Shown in pieces: positions 1 through 7,883 of a DNA stretch of 64,000 nt. Source of the DNA: CAVQMB01 sp963713445 (GTDB lineage: Bacteria; Pseudomonadota; Gammaproteobacteria; Competibacterales; Competibacteraceae); NCBI GenBank assembly GCA_963713445.1, contig CAVQMB010000017.1:77044-141043 (forward strand). The letters are read 5' to 3'. Both the position numbers and the translations under genes were made by a program. Positions within the stretch are counted from its first letter, which is position 1, and each line of letters opens with the position of its first letter. The notes under the pieces are model-generated. The model saw only the letters and a list, made by a program, of their open reading frames with translations. It searched no databases and had not been told where the DNA came from.

Positions 1-146
1 CCGGTCAGGGCCGCTGCTGGAAAAGCCGGGTGGCGCTCGGCCGTTGCGTCTGCTGGCGCCACAGCTTCAGTGTTGGCCCCGTACCGTACGGTAGCAGGCA
101 GCGGCCGGGGGCCGACATCATCCGAGTGTACGACATTGCGGCACAC
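1..146 (-). CDS. possible 5' end of an unidentified gene, cut by window edge
   Basis: A minus-strand reading frame opens with GTG at 146 and stays open to the window edge (48 codons), just downstream of the DUF447 gene and in the same direction. The visible peptide starts MCRNVVHSDD and is rich in Ala and Pro; I do not recognise it. It could be the next member of the C1-cofactor operon, or simply non-coding GC-rich sequence that happens to be open. No convincing ribosome binding site decides the start. Confidence 0.2.
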   Translation of the reverse strand, partial: MCRNVVHSDDVGPRPLPATVRYGANTEAVAPADATAERHPAFPAAALT

Positions 147-172
147 GTCGCGGCTGGCTGCAAGTGACCAGC

Positions 173-736
173 TCAGCGCCCGGCGCGGAACGCACTGATT
201 TGTGCTGACAGCCAGTTCCAGGCCTCGCGTTCGCGGGGTCCCGCAGTCTTATCGATAGCGATACGCAGATAATCGAGTTCGCGCTCGACCTTGTCGGGTG
301 GAAGCATGGGCAGGCGGCTGACCAGGATAGCGGCCTCTATGACCGCGCCCTGAGCCCGGTTGAAACCGGAGAACGGGGCATGGTTGGCGGCGTGGACTTC
401 CCGCAGGTAGAACCGCGGTCGCAGCTCGTCGTCTTCATGGCGCGCGACTTCCAGCTCACGATGCGCCAGCGCCGCCTTCAGGACGAAGCCCGGGATCTTG
501 GTGGCGGCGCGCACCGGCCAGTCACGGCGACCGGTCAGGCAGCCGGCGAATATCCGGACGTCGTCGGTCATGTTTACCACGGCACAGCGATCGCGCTCTA
601 GGTTGTCCAGCGTACGCGAAGGCCGGAATGGTGCCAGTAGCACAAGGCCATGCTGTTCGCGGATGCCAAGCGGCGCGAGATGGGCGGAGCCATCGGCACT
701 GCGGGTCGTGACGAGGGTTTCCAGAATGAAGCTCAT
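173..736 (-). CDS. DUF447 family protein (C1 cofactor cluster)
   Basis: A protein of about 187 residues resembling the DUF447 family, which has a flavin-reductase-like split-barrel look (ETLVTTRSADG near the N-terminus, then APLGI and later a FSGFNRAQGAVIEAAI stretch). DUF447 genes occur in methanogens and in bacteria carrying tetrahydromethanopterin-linked formaldehyde oxidation genes; the reaction is not known to me. I chose the ATG at 736 rather than the upstream alternative at 817 because family members begin close to the SFILETLVTT segment, and the longer start would overlap the dihydropteroate-synthase-like gene. It is the last clear gene of a tightly packed leftward operon, so a role in the same cofactor pathway is inferred from context. 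Confidence 0.8.
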   Translation of the reverse strand: MSFILETLVTTRSADGSAHLAPLGIREQHGLVLLAPFRPSRTLDNLERDRCAVVNMTDDVRIFAGCLTGRRDWPVRAATKIPGFVLKAALAHRELEVARHEDDELRPRFYLREVHAANHAPFSGFNRAQGAVIEAAILVSRLPMLPPDKVERELDYLRIAIDKTAGPREREAWNWLSAQISAFRAGR

Positions 737-749
737 AACGGATGTGTGA

Positions 750-2162
750 TCAGTCGGGGTCGCGCCGCCGGGGGGCTTGAAGGGTGGTGCCCGTGGCGAC
801 GTACTCGTTGTTGTCACTGTCGTCTGGCTCCGGGACCACGCAGCCCCAGTTCAGTGGGCGGTCTTGGTAGTAGCGCTTCCCCAGTTGCCAGGCGATTTGG
901 GCGCGTGCCAGCTCGACGCCTAAGTAAAAAGCGTGAGCACCATCCTGCTCGACACCGAGATGCGGGAACAGGGCGAACGGATCGGTGGCCTGGTGGTAGC
1001 CGTCACGATTGTAGATATGAATCCCTCCCGCGCTCAGCTGGATCCGGAAACTGGGGTCGCGAACGGTTGCCGCTTGTTCCGCGATCTCCGCGGCGGCATA
1101 AGGGAATGGCCTGCGCTCGTGCAGTGCCAGCAGTCCGGCATCGATGTCACGCGGCAGCCGATTTTCCCGCCAAGCGGCATACAACATGCGCCGCCCCCGG
1201 TCAGCTTCGCGTATCGCACTGCGCGCGTGGCTGCTGACCTGAGTGGTGAGAATGGCATCGATTCCCAATTCGGAACCGATACCGAGCAGCACAGCCGTTA
1301 TCCCCGCGGTGTCGGCGTCGGTCAGTTCGGTGACGTTGCCAGTGCCCATCATAATGGGTACTTGCGGTAATCGTTGGCGGAGCGTGCGATAGCGCACTAT
1401 CGCATCGGTCAGTCCGAAATGGATCGGATCCAGGATCGGATCAGCCAGCAGTGCCCGACCGCGGGCCTGCAGTGTTTCTGCTGCCCGGACCAAAGAATCG
1501 ACATCGCCGGCCTGCTCAGGAATCAGCACGGGGGTGGCGGGGACCTCGTCAACAATCCACAGGCTGCTTTCCTTGAGGCTCAACAGGTAGTCGGCGCCGG
1601 CCCGGCCGCCGCGCAACAGATCTTCGTTATCGAGCGAGTCGATACTGACCTGATAGCCTTCGGCCTTGAGGGCCTGCACGGCGTCTTCCAGCTGCGGGAA
1701 TGGCGTCTCTGGCAGGCAGCCTAGATCGATTACGTCGGCACCATCGGCATGGTACATTGCGGCCCGGTCCAGAATACTCTGGACATCGAGCTGTGGCGCA
1801 TCGACGATTTCGGCGAAGATCCGGATGCGGTACTGGCTTAGGTCAGGCGGTGACCCGCGGCGACCGAAATATTCCGGCAGGTCCTTGAGGTCCTTCGGGC
1901 CTCTTTCCACGGCAATGCCAAAGTGCTGGCCAAGTTCTGTTACCGGGCCGCTGCATAATCCCGGCACCAGAATCCGGTCAGTCCCCCGTGTATCGGTGAG
2001 CCGGCGCCGGATCATCGCAGTGGTCATTAGCGCGGCTACCGACAACCCCAGGTTATGGACCGTATAGTCGAACGGCCGATCCGCTAGGCTGGCTAACTCC
2101 CGACACAGGCTGTCGTAAGCCAGCCGGCCAGTCAGGAACAGAATGTGTTCGCGTTCAGCCAT
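750..2162 (-). CDS. dihydropteroate synthase-like protein (methanopterin-type pathway)
   Basis: About 470 residues. The central part has the TIM-barrel features of pterin-binding enzymes: GADVIDLGCLPETPF followed by VSIDSLDNEDLLRGGRAGADYLLSL resembles the DHPS signature, and the distal MGTGNVTELTDADTAG segment fits archaeal DHPS-like proteins. Such proteins (the DUF6513/DHPS-related group) are found in methanogens and H4MPT-using methylotrophs and are distinct in length and sequence from folate FolP. The start is placed at 2162 (MAEREHILFLTGRLAYDSL); a longer frame reaches 2249 but would overlap the upstream flavoprotein gene much more. The remaining overlap of about 30 bases suggests translational coupling. 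A role in tetrahydromethanopterin or methanofuran-analogue synthesis is inference from family and neighbours. Confidence 0.82.
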   Translation of the reverse strand: MAEREHILFLTGRLAYDSLCRELASLADRPFDYTVHNLGLSVAALMTTAMIRRRLTDTRGTDRILVPGLCSGPVTELGQHFGIAVERGPKDLKDLPEYFGRRGSPPDLSQYRIRIFAEIVDAPQLDVQSILDRAAMYHADGADVIDLGCLPETPFPQLEDAVQALKAEGYQVSIDSLDNEDLLRGGRAGADYLLSLKESSLWIVDEVPATPVLIPEQAGDVDSLVRAAETLQARGRALLADPILDPIHFGLTDAIVRYRTLRQRLPQVPIMMGTGNVTELTDADTAGITAVLLGIGSELGIDAILTTQVSSHARSAIREADRGRRMLYAAWRENRLPRDIDAGLLALHERRPFPYAAAEIAEQAATVRDPSFRIQLSAGGIHIYNRDGYHQATDPFALFPHLGVEQDGAHAFYLGVELARAQIAWQLGKRYYQDRPLNWGCVVPEPDDSDNNEYVATGTTLQAPRRRDPD

Positions 2163-2695
2163 GCTTGGCGTTCGTCCAGCGCGTTTTGTAGTGCCTCCAT
2201 GTCCCTGACGAGAGTGGTGTATTCGAACCGCCCCAGTCGGTCCGCGCATTCTTGGTCAACATTTCGCGGGTACACCGTTACCATACGACCCGGCGCCGGC
2301 GTGATCACAACCGGTGCGGTGTCGCAGGCGAACACAACCGATGGAATGTGACACTTGCCTGCCTGGGCGTACATATTGGTAACCAGTGTATCGGAAATAC
2401 CGGCCACGCACTTGGCGACCGTGTTGGACGTGGCGGGTGCCAGCACCAGGGTATGGTATTCGCCCAAATAGAGCTGACCGACTGGCACACTGCTCGCGGT
2501 GTTGTCCCTGAACGTGCGGATGCCGGCTTCGCGCAGCGCCTTGTCGTAGCCGTACATGTGCAGTACTTCTTCGGTGGCCTTGCTCAGAAACAGATCAACG
2601 TCATCGAGCCGGCTGATCAGCTCAATACTCTCCTCAAGGTAGTGGCCGGAACCGGTCAATGCCCAGGCAAAGCGGGGTGAGGGATTTTTTGCCAT
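2132..2695 (-). CDS. DmrB/AfpA-like flavoprotein, candidate dihydromethanopterin reductase
   Basis: A 187-residue flavoprotein of the Dfp/UbiX-like fold. The segment APATSNTVAKCVAGISDTLV, near the middle, is the typical flavin-binding motif of archaeal-type flavoproteins. Bacterial and archaeal members known as DmrB reduce dihydromethanopterin to tetrahydromethanopterin, the last step of that cofactor's synthesis, so this is the likely role. A neighbouring pterin dehydratase and DHPS-like gene support it. The start codon overlaps the stop of the upstream gene in a TGATG junction, a sign of coupled translation. It could alternatively be another flavoprotein of this superfamily such as an oxidoreductase without pterin substrate. 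Confidence 0.75.
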   Translation of the reverse strand: MAKNPSPRFAWALTGSGHYLEESIELISRLDDVDLFLSKATEEVLHMYGYDKALREAGIRTFRDNTASSVPVGQLYLGEYHTLVLAPATSNTVAKCVAGISDTLVTNMYAQAGKCHIPSVVFACDTAPVVITPAPGRMVTVYPRNVDQECADRLGRFEYTTLVRDMEALQNALDERQAWLNANTFCS

Positions 2696-3084
2696 CAGCC
2701 CGCGGTGTCGTACTTGATGTATTTGAAGCGGGGATCGTCCGGCGTGCCTTCCAGGGCGCTGGCTGGATCTTCACCCGGTTGCCACTGGACCACTTCTTCG
2801 ATCTTGCGGGCCAGTTCGAAGTCCTTGTCGGTGACGCCCTTGGCCGCGTGGTTCATGAGCTTGACCACCACGAAGGCATACGATGCGGCGATGTCTGGGT
2901 GATGCCAGGCGGCCTCGGCCAAGTGGCCTACAGTGTTGACCACCATCAGCGTGGCTTTCCAGCTACTGGTGCGGTATTTACGCCGAATCCAGCCGTTTTC
3001 GTAATACCAGTGGGGAAGTTCCCGCGCCAACCGGTCTTGTATTTCCTCTTCGCTGTAGATGCGGTCTTGGCGTCGATCGGCCAT
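2695..3084 (-). CDS. pterin-4a-carbinolamine dehydratase (internal start within fused frame)
   Basis: The last 129 residues of the fused frame form a complete 4a-hydroxytetrahydrobiopterin dehydratase (PCD/DCoH/PhhB family). The diagnostic AAWHHPDIAASY stretch followed by GVTDKDFELARKI matches the family's catalytic His-His-Pro and helix pattern. An ATG at 3084 is preceded by a good Shine-Dalgarno TTAGGAGAT at about seven bases, so this domain is probably translated on its own, even though the upstream kinase frame runs into it without a stop. H4MPT-using methylotrophs often carry a pcd gene in the cofactor cluster; its exact substrate there is not established from sequence. Confidence 0.88.
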   Translation of the reverse strand: MADRRQDRIYSEEEIQDRLARELPHWYYENGWIRRKYRTSSWKATLMVVNTVGHLAEAAWHHPDIAASYAFVVVKLMNHAAKGVTDKDFELARKIEEVVQWQPGEDPASALEGTPDDPRFKYIKYDTAG

Positions 3085-3714
3085 GGGTTTATCTCCTAAG
3101 TTTCCGCGCGTTGACGCTGTACCGGGTAGCTCGCTGGGAGCGAACGCGTGCTTCAACCGCCCCGACTCGTCGGGACCGAGGCAGACTATCGCACAATCGC
3201 TGTTCCGGGCATAGTCGGGAAACAAGGGATCGACAATGCCCGCTTGGGCCAGCTCATTAGTATCGGCACTGCCTGATATTTTGATTGATTTGACCAGCAC
3301 AAGCCGAGTGGCGTTCAGCCGTCGGGCAAGCCACAGGGCCAGGCTGTCCGAGGTCAGCCGCCACGATTGTTCGATCCCCGGTGCGGCCAGTACCATCGGC
3401 GCCGGCAGCCAGACAGGCACGAGGCCGGCGGCCAGGCTGGACCTTATGGCGCGCTCGCTGGTGGCCGGTACCAGTCGTGTACCCAGGTCGCACAGCATCA
3501 GGCCGTACTGATGCATGCCCAGCAGTGCCATGTGGTGAGCCGCCGCGTCGGTGAACCGCCATTGTCGTTGCACCGACCGGACGGTATCTGCGAACGGGCC
3601 CCCGCCAGGCACCAGCACGGTTTGCCCGGCACCTGCGGTCAGGGCATCCAGCCAGGCGGATAGTCGTGCTGAGCCTGCCAGGCTGCCCCCCAGTTTGACG
3701 AGCCAAAGTGGCAT
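2695..3714 (-). CDS. amino acid kinase-family protein (MfnE-like) fused in frame to carbinolamine dehydratase
   Basis: The N-terminal ~210 residues are an aspartate/glutamate/uridylate kinase-type domain: VKLGGSLAGS at the start is the nucleotide-binding motif, VPGGGPFADTVR follows, and LTSDSLALWLARRL and LVLVKSI are the later conserved strands. In archaea a kinase of this family, MfnE, phosphorylates an aminomethylfuran intermediate of methanofuran, and related genes sit in methylotroph C1-cofactor clusters. The kinase domain has no stop codon and continues through GTASTRGNLGDKP into the dehydratase. A one-base change near 3105-3120 would give the kinase its own stop just before the dehydratase ribosome binding site, so the fusion may be real or a sequence artefact. 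Start chosen at 3714 (MPLWLVKLGGSL); the ATG at 3756 would overlap the divergent gene's longest frame. Confidence 0.7.
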   Translation of the reverse strand: MPLWLVKLGGSLAGSARLSAWLDALTAGAGQTVLVPGGGPFADTVRSVQRQWRFTDAAAHHMALLGMHQYGLMLCDLGTRLVPATSERAIRSSLAAGLVPVWLPAPMVLAAPGIEQSWRLTSDSLALWLARRLNATRLVLVKSIKISGSADTNELAQAGIVDPLFPDYARNSDCAIVCLGPDESGRLKHAFAPSELPGTASTRGNLGDKPMADRRQDRIYSEEEIQDRLARELPHWYYENGWIRRKYRTSSWKATLMVVNTVGHLAEAAWHHPDIAASYAFVVVKLMNHAAKGVTDKDFELARKIEEVVQWQPGEDPASALEGTPDDPRFKYIKYDTAG

Positions 3715-3808
3715 GACGTTTTCGCGCTCTGGTGCTGGATGATCAGGGGATGCCATGCTACGTAAATCCAGCCGTCACCGACAGGCCATTGTCCAGGAGC
3801 CGTTGCCT

Positions 3809-4612
3809 ATGCTCGCCAGTCTGCCCATGTACGATTTGCCGGAGCTGTACGAGGCAACCGATGCCTGGTGGTCTGGGTTGCGGCGAGCACTGGCCGCTGC
3901 CGGAATCACCGAGGTACCCCAGCAACTGCTCCGCGGTGGCGAGTTCGGGGCGGAATGGCAGGCTTCCGGGCTGCTGCTCAGCCAGTGCTGTGGCTGGGAT
4001 TTGACCCACGGTCTAACCGACCGAGTCCAGCCGCTAGCGACGCCCGCATATTCTGCTCTCGGTTGTTCGGGCCCGTACTATCGAAGCGCGATCATTGTCC
4101 GGAATGAAGACGCGGCCACCAGTCTGGCTGAACTTCATGGCCACGTCTGTGCAGTCAACATGATCGCCTCGCAGTCCGGCTACAATACGTTGCGTTACAG
4201 TCTGGCCCGCCTAAGCCGTCACCAGCCACTTTTCCAAAAAGTCGTGGTCAGCGGTGGCCACGTGACATCGGTGGATTGGGTACGCAACGGTCGGGCCGAC
4301 GTCGCGGCAATTGATTGCGTTACCTTTGCTCTGTTGCGTCGTCATCGACCGCAGGCAACTGCTGCCCTAAGGGTGTTGGCGCTCAGTCGGCGCGCCCCTG
4401 CGCTACCGTACATCACCCGCGCCGGTATCGAGCCGGACCGGTTGCGGCGACTGTGGGCGGGGCTACGCGCCGCGTTGACCGATCCTGCGCTGGAGGCGGC
4501 GCGCACGGCTTTGCTGATCGACGATTTCGTGCGCCTGCCCGCGTCGGCGTACCGCTACCTGGTCACGCAGCAACAGCGGGCGCAACGACTGGGCTATGGC
4601 GAGGTGCGCTGA
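3809..4612 (+). CDS. PhnD-like phosphate/phosphonate-type substrate-binding protein
   Basis: A 267-residue PhnD-family periplasmic-binding-protein fold. Typical features are ASLPMYDLPELYEATDAWW at the start, a YRSAIIVRNED segment, SQSGYNTLRYSL in the middle, and GRADVAAIDCVTFALL for the ligand-contact helix. I see no signal peptide or lipobox, so it may act in the cytoplasm or as a sensor-like domain rather than as an exported transporter subunit. The ATG at 3809 has AGGAG nine bases upstream and gives the usual family N-terminus; a longer frame begins at 3755. No permease or ATPase lies nearby. It is divergent from the C1-cofactor operon with about 95 bases between chosen starts. Confidence 0.75.
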   Translation: MLASLPMYDLPELYEATDAWWSGLRRALAAAGITEVPQQLLRGGEFGAEWQASGLLLSQCCGWDLTHGLTDRVQPLATPAYSALGCSGPYYRSAIIVRNEDAATSLAELHGHVCAVNMIASQSGYNTLRYSLARLSRHQPLFQKVVVSGGHVTSVDWVRNGRADVAAIDCVTFALLRRHRPQATAALRVLALSRRAPALPYITRAGIEPDRLRRLWAGLRAALTDPALEAARTALLIDDFVRLPASAYRYLVTQQQRAQRLGYGEVR

Positions 4613-4643
4613 AAGCTGTCCTGCCCTGCCGGCTGGCCGTCGC

Positions 4644-4895
4644 TCACACTCGACGCAAGGCGTTGATCACGACCAACAGTACGATGGCACCGACCACGGC
4701 CATGATCAGAGTGCCGATGAGGCCGGTTGCCTGCAGGCCCAGTAGACCGAACAGAAGACCGCCGACGATGGCGCCGATCACGCCGATCACCAGATTGCCG
4801 ACCAAACCGATGCCGTGGCCGCGCACTAAGGTGCTTGCGATCCAACCGGCAGCAGCACCAACAACGAGAAATAGTAGCAGGCTGAATAAAGGCAT
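4644..4895 (-). CDS. GlsB/YeaQ/YmgE family membrane protein
   Basis: An 83-residue, almost entirely hydrophobic and glycine-rich protein with three predicted membrane segments (PLFSLLLFLVVGAAAGWI, LVGNLVIGVIGAIVGGLLFG and LIMAVVGAIVLLVVINAL). The length and glycine pattern match the transglycosylase-associated/GlsB-YeaQ family, which is linked to general stress in other bacteria; its molecular function is unknown. ATG 4895 is preceded by GAAGGAG at five bases, which is why I rejected the longer frame from 4946. It stands alone between a convergent PhnD-like gene and the purine salvage genes. Confidence 0.85.
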   Translation of the reverse strand: MPLFSLLLFLVVGAAAGWIASTLVRGHGIGLVGNLVIGVIGAIVGGLLFGLLGLQATGLIGTLIMAVVGAIVLLVVINALRRV

Positions 4896-5208
4896 AAGAC
4901 TCCTTCGGCTCGGCTGTCGTTTCGTGACACGGGCTACCCGTCGCATCCGTGTGGGGTGTCCATGGGATATCGCAGCATAAACCGCTAGCAGGCGCCGGTC
5001 GCGGCCCGGGCCCGGTCGTCCAGCGGGGCTGCTACCGGCGACGCTGCTGCGGTTCGCAACCGCTTAGGTGATGATAACACTCAGCGCAAGCCGCAATCTT
5101 CGGTAGCAGGGGGGCCTCGCGCGATTGTGGCAAGTTTATTCCGTGCCGCGCACTCCGAGGGCGGTCCATTTTCCACGCGATGGACTCTTGGGCGAGGCCA
5201 TGAAGCCG
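4896..5208. other. intergenic region upstream of glsB-like gene
   Basis: About 310 bases hold the leader of the leftward GlsB-like gene and lie downstream of the leftward phosphorylase gene. I see no open frame with a ribosome binding site, no tRNA and no clear terminator hairpin with a T-run. A promoter for the GlsB-like gene is expected here on the minus strand, but I could not pick convincing -35/-10 boxes. Confidence 0.5.
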
Positions 5209-5943
5209 TCAGCCGAGTGTCGTGGCGAGCAGTCGCCGCACCTGTGCCATGCCGTCGCACAGATGGTGCTCGATTGCGGCCATGGTGATCGGTTCATCGG
5301 ACCTGCCGGCGGCCCAGTTGACGACCAACGCGCAGGTCGCGTAATGCAGATCCAGTTCGCGTGCCAAGGCGGCCTCCGGTAATGCCGTCATGCCGACCAG
5401 ATCGCAGCCATCACGGGCCATGCGTTCGATCTCCGCGGCACTTTCCAGCCGTGGCCCCTGGGTCACGCCGAGCACTGCACATGCCACGCTATCGATGCCG
5501 GCGCGGGCGGCGGCGTCGATCAGGCGTTGGCACAGTGGTGTATGGTAGGGTTGAGTAAACTCGGCATGTTTGACGGGGGCCGGTGGGCCGTCGAAATAGG
5601 TGTTGCTACGACCCCACGTATAGTCGATTACCTGATGCGGAATAACGATACGCTGTGGCCTCATGGGGGAACTGATGCCGCCGACCGCAGCAACGGCTAT
5701 GATCTGTTGTGCACCGGACTGGCGCAGGGCCCAAATGTTGGCGCGGTAGTTGATGCGGTGTGGTGGGAACTGATGGTGCTCGCCGTGACGGGCCAGAAAA
5801 ATTACTTCATGATTGCCGAAGTGGCCATAGCTAAGTGCCGCTGACGGCTGGCCATATGGTGTGTCAACGGCCTCCTGCCGCTCCAGCGTCAAACCTTCAA
5901 GCCGATCTAATCCGCTGCCGCCGATGATTGCGATGCGCGTCAT
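5209..5943 (-). CDS. S-methyl-5'-thioadenosine/thioinosine phosphorylase
   Basis: A 244-residue nucleoside phosphorylase of the MTAP family. Visible motifs are IIGGSGLD at the N-terminus (phosphate-binding), ARHGEHHQFPPHRINYRANI, and the substrate-recognition segment DLVGMTALPEAALAREL. In Pseudomonas the orthologous enzyme prefers methylthioinosine and sits next to nagZ, as here. It recycles the methylthio-nucleoside by-product of polyamine synthesis or quorum-signal synthesis to a purine base, which the adjacent Hpt could then salvage. The ATG at 5943 overlaps the hpt stop in a TGATG junction, so the two are probably co-translated; a GTG one codon upstream is less likely. Confidence 0.9.
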   Translation of the reverse strand: MTRIAIIGGSGLDRLEGLTLERQEAVDTPYGQPSAALSYGHFGNHEVIFLARHGEHHQFPPHRINYRANIWALRQSGAQQIIAVAAVGGISSPMRPQRIVIPHQVIDYTWGRSNTYFDGPPAPVKHAEFTQPYHTPLCQRLIDAAARAGIDSVACAVLGVTQGPRLESAAEIERMARDGCDLVGMTALPEAALARELDLHYATCALVVNWAAGRSDEPITMAAIEHHLCDGMAQVRRLLATTLG

Positions 5944-6497
5944 CACAGATCCTTGACCGCATAAATGGCGGGCAGATTGCGCCAGTATTCCTTGTAATCC
6001 ATACCACAGCCGAAAACATAGCGGTCCGGTACTTCCAGACCGACGAAGTCGACCGCCAGATCGACCTTGCGCGAGTGCTGCTTGTTGACCAGGACGGCAC
6101 TCAGGACGCGGGCTGCGCCACCGTCGTTGAGTTCGTTGATGATAGCCCGCAGTGTGTGGCCTTCGTCGAAGATATCATCGATTACCAGTACGGTGCGGTC
6201 CTGAATGTCGATGCCCGGCCGGGCAACCCAGTGAACCTCACCACCACGGGTGGCACCGCGGTAGCGTGTAACATGCAGGTAGCTGATCTGGAACGGGAAA
6301 TCCATATGTACGAAGAGTAGGCTGGCGGGTATGAGCGCACCATTCATGACGACAAGCACCAGCGGATCCGCTTCGCGCAGATGAGTACTGATGCGTTCGG
6401 CAAGCTGCTCGATAGCGTTATTGACGGTTTTGACGGGAAACAGCAAATCTGCTTCCCGCAGCACTGTGCGGGCATGCTCGGCGTTAATTTCAGTCAT
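5943..6497 (-). CDS. hpt: hypoxanthine-guanine phosphoribosyltransferase
   Basis: A 184-residue type I phosphoribosyltransferase. The PRPP-binding motif VLVIDDIFDEGHTLRAI is clear, preceded by LVLVMNGALIPASLLF, which is the flavodoxin-like purine PRTase pattern. The enzyme converts hypoxanthine or guanine plus PRPP to IMP or GMP. It is placed between nagZ and the methylthio-nucleoside phosphorylase, so hypoxanthine released by that enzyme is a natural substrate. The length is normal for the family. Confidence 0.92.
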   Translation of the reverse strand: MTEINAEHARTVLREADLLFPVKTVNNAIEQLAERISTHLREADPLVLVVMNGALIPASLLFVHMDFPFQISYLHVTRYRGATRGGEVHWVARPGIDIQDRTVLVIDDIFDEGHTLRAIINELNDGGAARVLSAVLVNKQHSRKVDLAVDFVGLEVPDRYVFGCGMDYKEYWRNLPAIYAVKDL

Positions 6498-6585
6498 CGG
6501 TGTCTCAGTGGTTGGCGTGTTGCGCTGGTCCGTAGTCGTAGTGGACCGCTAGGTCTGTGCAGTAAAACGCGCGCTGGGGCGCCGG

Positions 6586-7623
6586 TCAAGCATCGCTCTC
6601 GCCCAGGAATTCGGCCAGACGGCGCCGCGCCCGATGCCATGTTGGTTGCTGGGTGAGCATGGCGAGCCCGCTTTCGGTCCCTCGTCCGCACAGTCGACGC
6701 CGGCGGGCTTCGGCGGCTGGGTCCGGCGTGACCGTCAGGGAATCGAGGATGGTGGTGACCGCCGCTGGATCGTTACAGGCCAGAATCATATCGCAACCGG
6801 CGTCGAGAGCGGCCGCAGCCCGTTCGGCCGGCCCCCCGGCCCAGCCTGCGCCGGCCATATCGAGGTCATCGCTTATGATCGTGCCGGCAAACCTGAGGTG
6901 TTGACGCAGTACAGTTTGCAGCCACACGGGTGAAAAACCAGCCGGTCGATTGTCGACCGCAGGGTAGATGACATGAGCCGGCATGATGGCGGGTAGTCCG
7001 CGCCGGATCAGCCGCTCGAACGTCAACAAATCGGCATCCACAAGGTCGCTGTAGCGGCGCGGGTCGACCGGGATTTCCAGGTGTGAATCGGTTTTGACGC
7101 CACCATGGCCTGGGAAGTGCTTTCCGACTGCGGCCATACCCGCACGCCGCAACCCGCGTAACAGTGCTTGCGCGAGCTTTACGACGGCTTCCGGGTCGCG
7201 GTGTAACGCCCGATCGCCGATGGCCGGGTTGACGGCATAATCGAGATCGAGGACCGGGGCGAAGCTGAGATCAACCCCCACGGCGCGCAGTTCCGCCGCG
7301 AGCAGCCAGCCGCAGAAGGTGGCCGCCTGGAGCGCCTGCCAGGGGGAGCGGTCGTGCAACTGGCCGATTCGGCGCATTGCCGGAAGCTTGGTGAAGCCGG
7401 CGCGGAAGCGCTGCACACGGCCGCCTTCATGATCTACGGTGATCAGCAGCCGCGGCTCGCGAAGGGCGTGGATCGTCGCATTGAGCGCAGCGATCTGCTC
7501 GGGATTGTCGTAATTGCGCTGGAACAGGATTACGCCGCCAACCAGCGGATGGCGCAGGAGTTCTCGTTCGACAGCGGTAAGTTCCAGTCCGTGTAAACCA
7601 ATGATCAGAGCGCCTAACGGCAT
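6586..7623 (-). CDS. nagZ: beta-N-acetylhexosaminidase NagZ
   Basis: A 345-residue cytoplasmic glycoside hydrolase family 3 enzyme. The family motif KHFPGHGGVKTDSH is present (His and Asp form the catalytic dyad with the loop), as is ISDDLDMAGA with the nucleophilic aspartate. NagZ removes GlcNAc from anhydromuropeptides during cell-wall recycling. No signal peptide is visible, as expected. It is the first gene of a leftward nagZ-hpt-phosphorylase run. The last ~40 residues are Arg-rich and diverge from typical NagZ tails, which may be natural variation. Confidence 0.93.
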   Translation of the reverse strand: MPLGALIIGLHGLELTAVERELLRHPLVGGVILFQRNYDNPEQIAALNATIHALREPRLLITVDHEGGRVQRFRAGFTKLPAMRRIGQLHDRSPWQALQAATFCGWLLAAELRAVGVDLSFAPVLDLDYAVNPAIGDRALHRDPEAVVKLAQALLRGLRRAGMAAVGKHFPGHGGVKTDSHLEIPVDPRRYSDLVDADLLTFERLIRRGLPAIMPAHVIYPAVDNRPAGFSPVWLQTVLRQHLRFAGTIISDDLDMAGAGWAGGPAERAAAALDAGCDMILACNDPAAVTTILDSLTVTPDPAAEARRRRLCGRGTESGLAMLTQQPTWHRARRRLAEFLGESDA

Positions 7624-7883
7624 GACGGCAGAACTATTTTCATCTTGATTAAACTATTGCTTTTCCACTTTAAATTATGATGATACGGTGCTTGATCAGC
7701 TTGCGCCGCTGGCGCTACCCTAACATCCCAATCTTGGCAACGTTCCGGCAGTGCCTTTGTTTTGGCACACACTATTGAGAGTGCTAATCCAGCGCTTTAC
7801 CCGATGATGAGCAACCCCTCTTGCCGCTCGCTGGGTGCTGTAATGGTGGTGAGCCGCTGTTGTGGTCGACGTCAGCGGCGTGA
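7624..7883. promoter_or_regulatory. divergent intergenic region between nagZ and response regulator
   Basis: About 260 bases separate nagZ (leftward) from the hsbR-like gene (rightward). The nagZ-proximal part is AT-rich (around 7640-7690), unlike the flanks, which suits a promoter region for one or both genes. A GG-N10-GC pair near 7735 vaguely resembles a sigma-54 site but is a poor match. No small gene is evident. Confidence 0.4.

Noticed and set aside
4315..4980. 221-codon plus-strand frame covering the end of the PhnD-like gene and the GlsB-like gene
   Set aside because: It overlaps two recognised genes in another frame and on the other strand and is Arg/Pro/Thr-rich.
7733..7752. sigma-54 type promoter before the response regulator
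   Set aside because: GG and GC have the right spacing but the rest of the consensus is poor.
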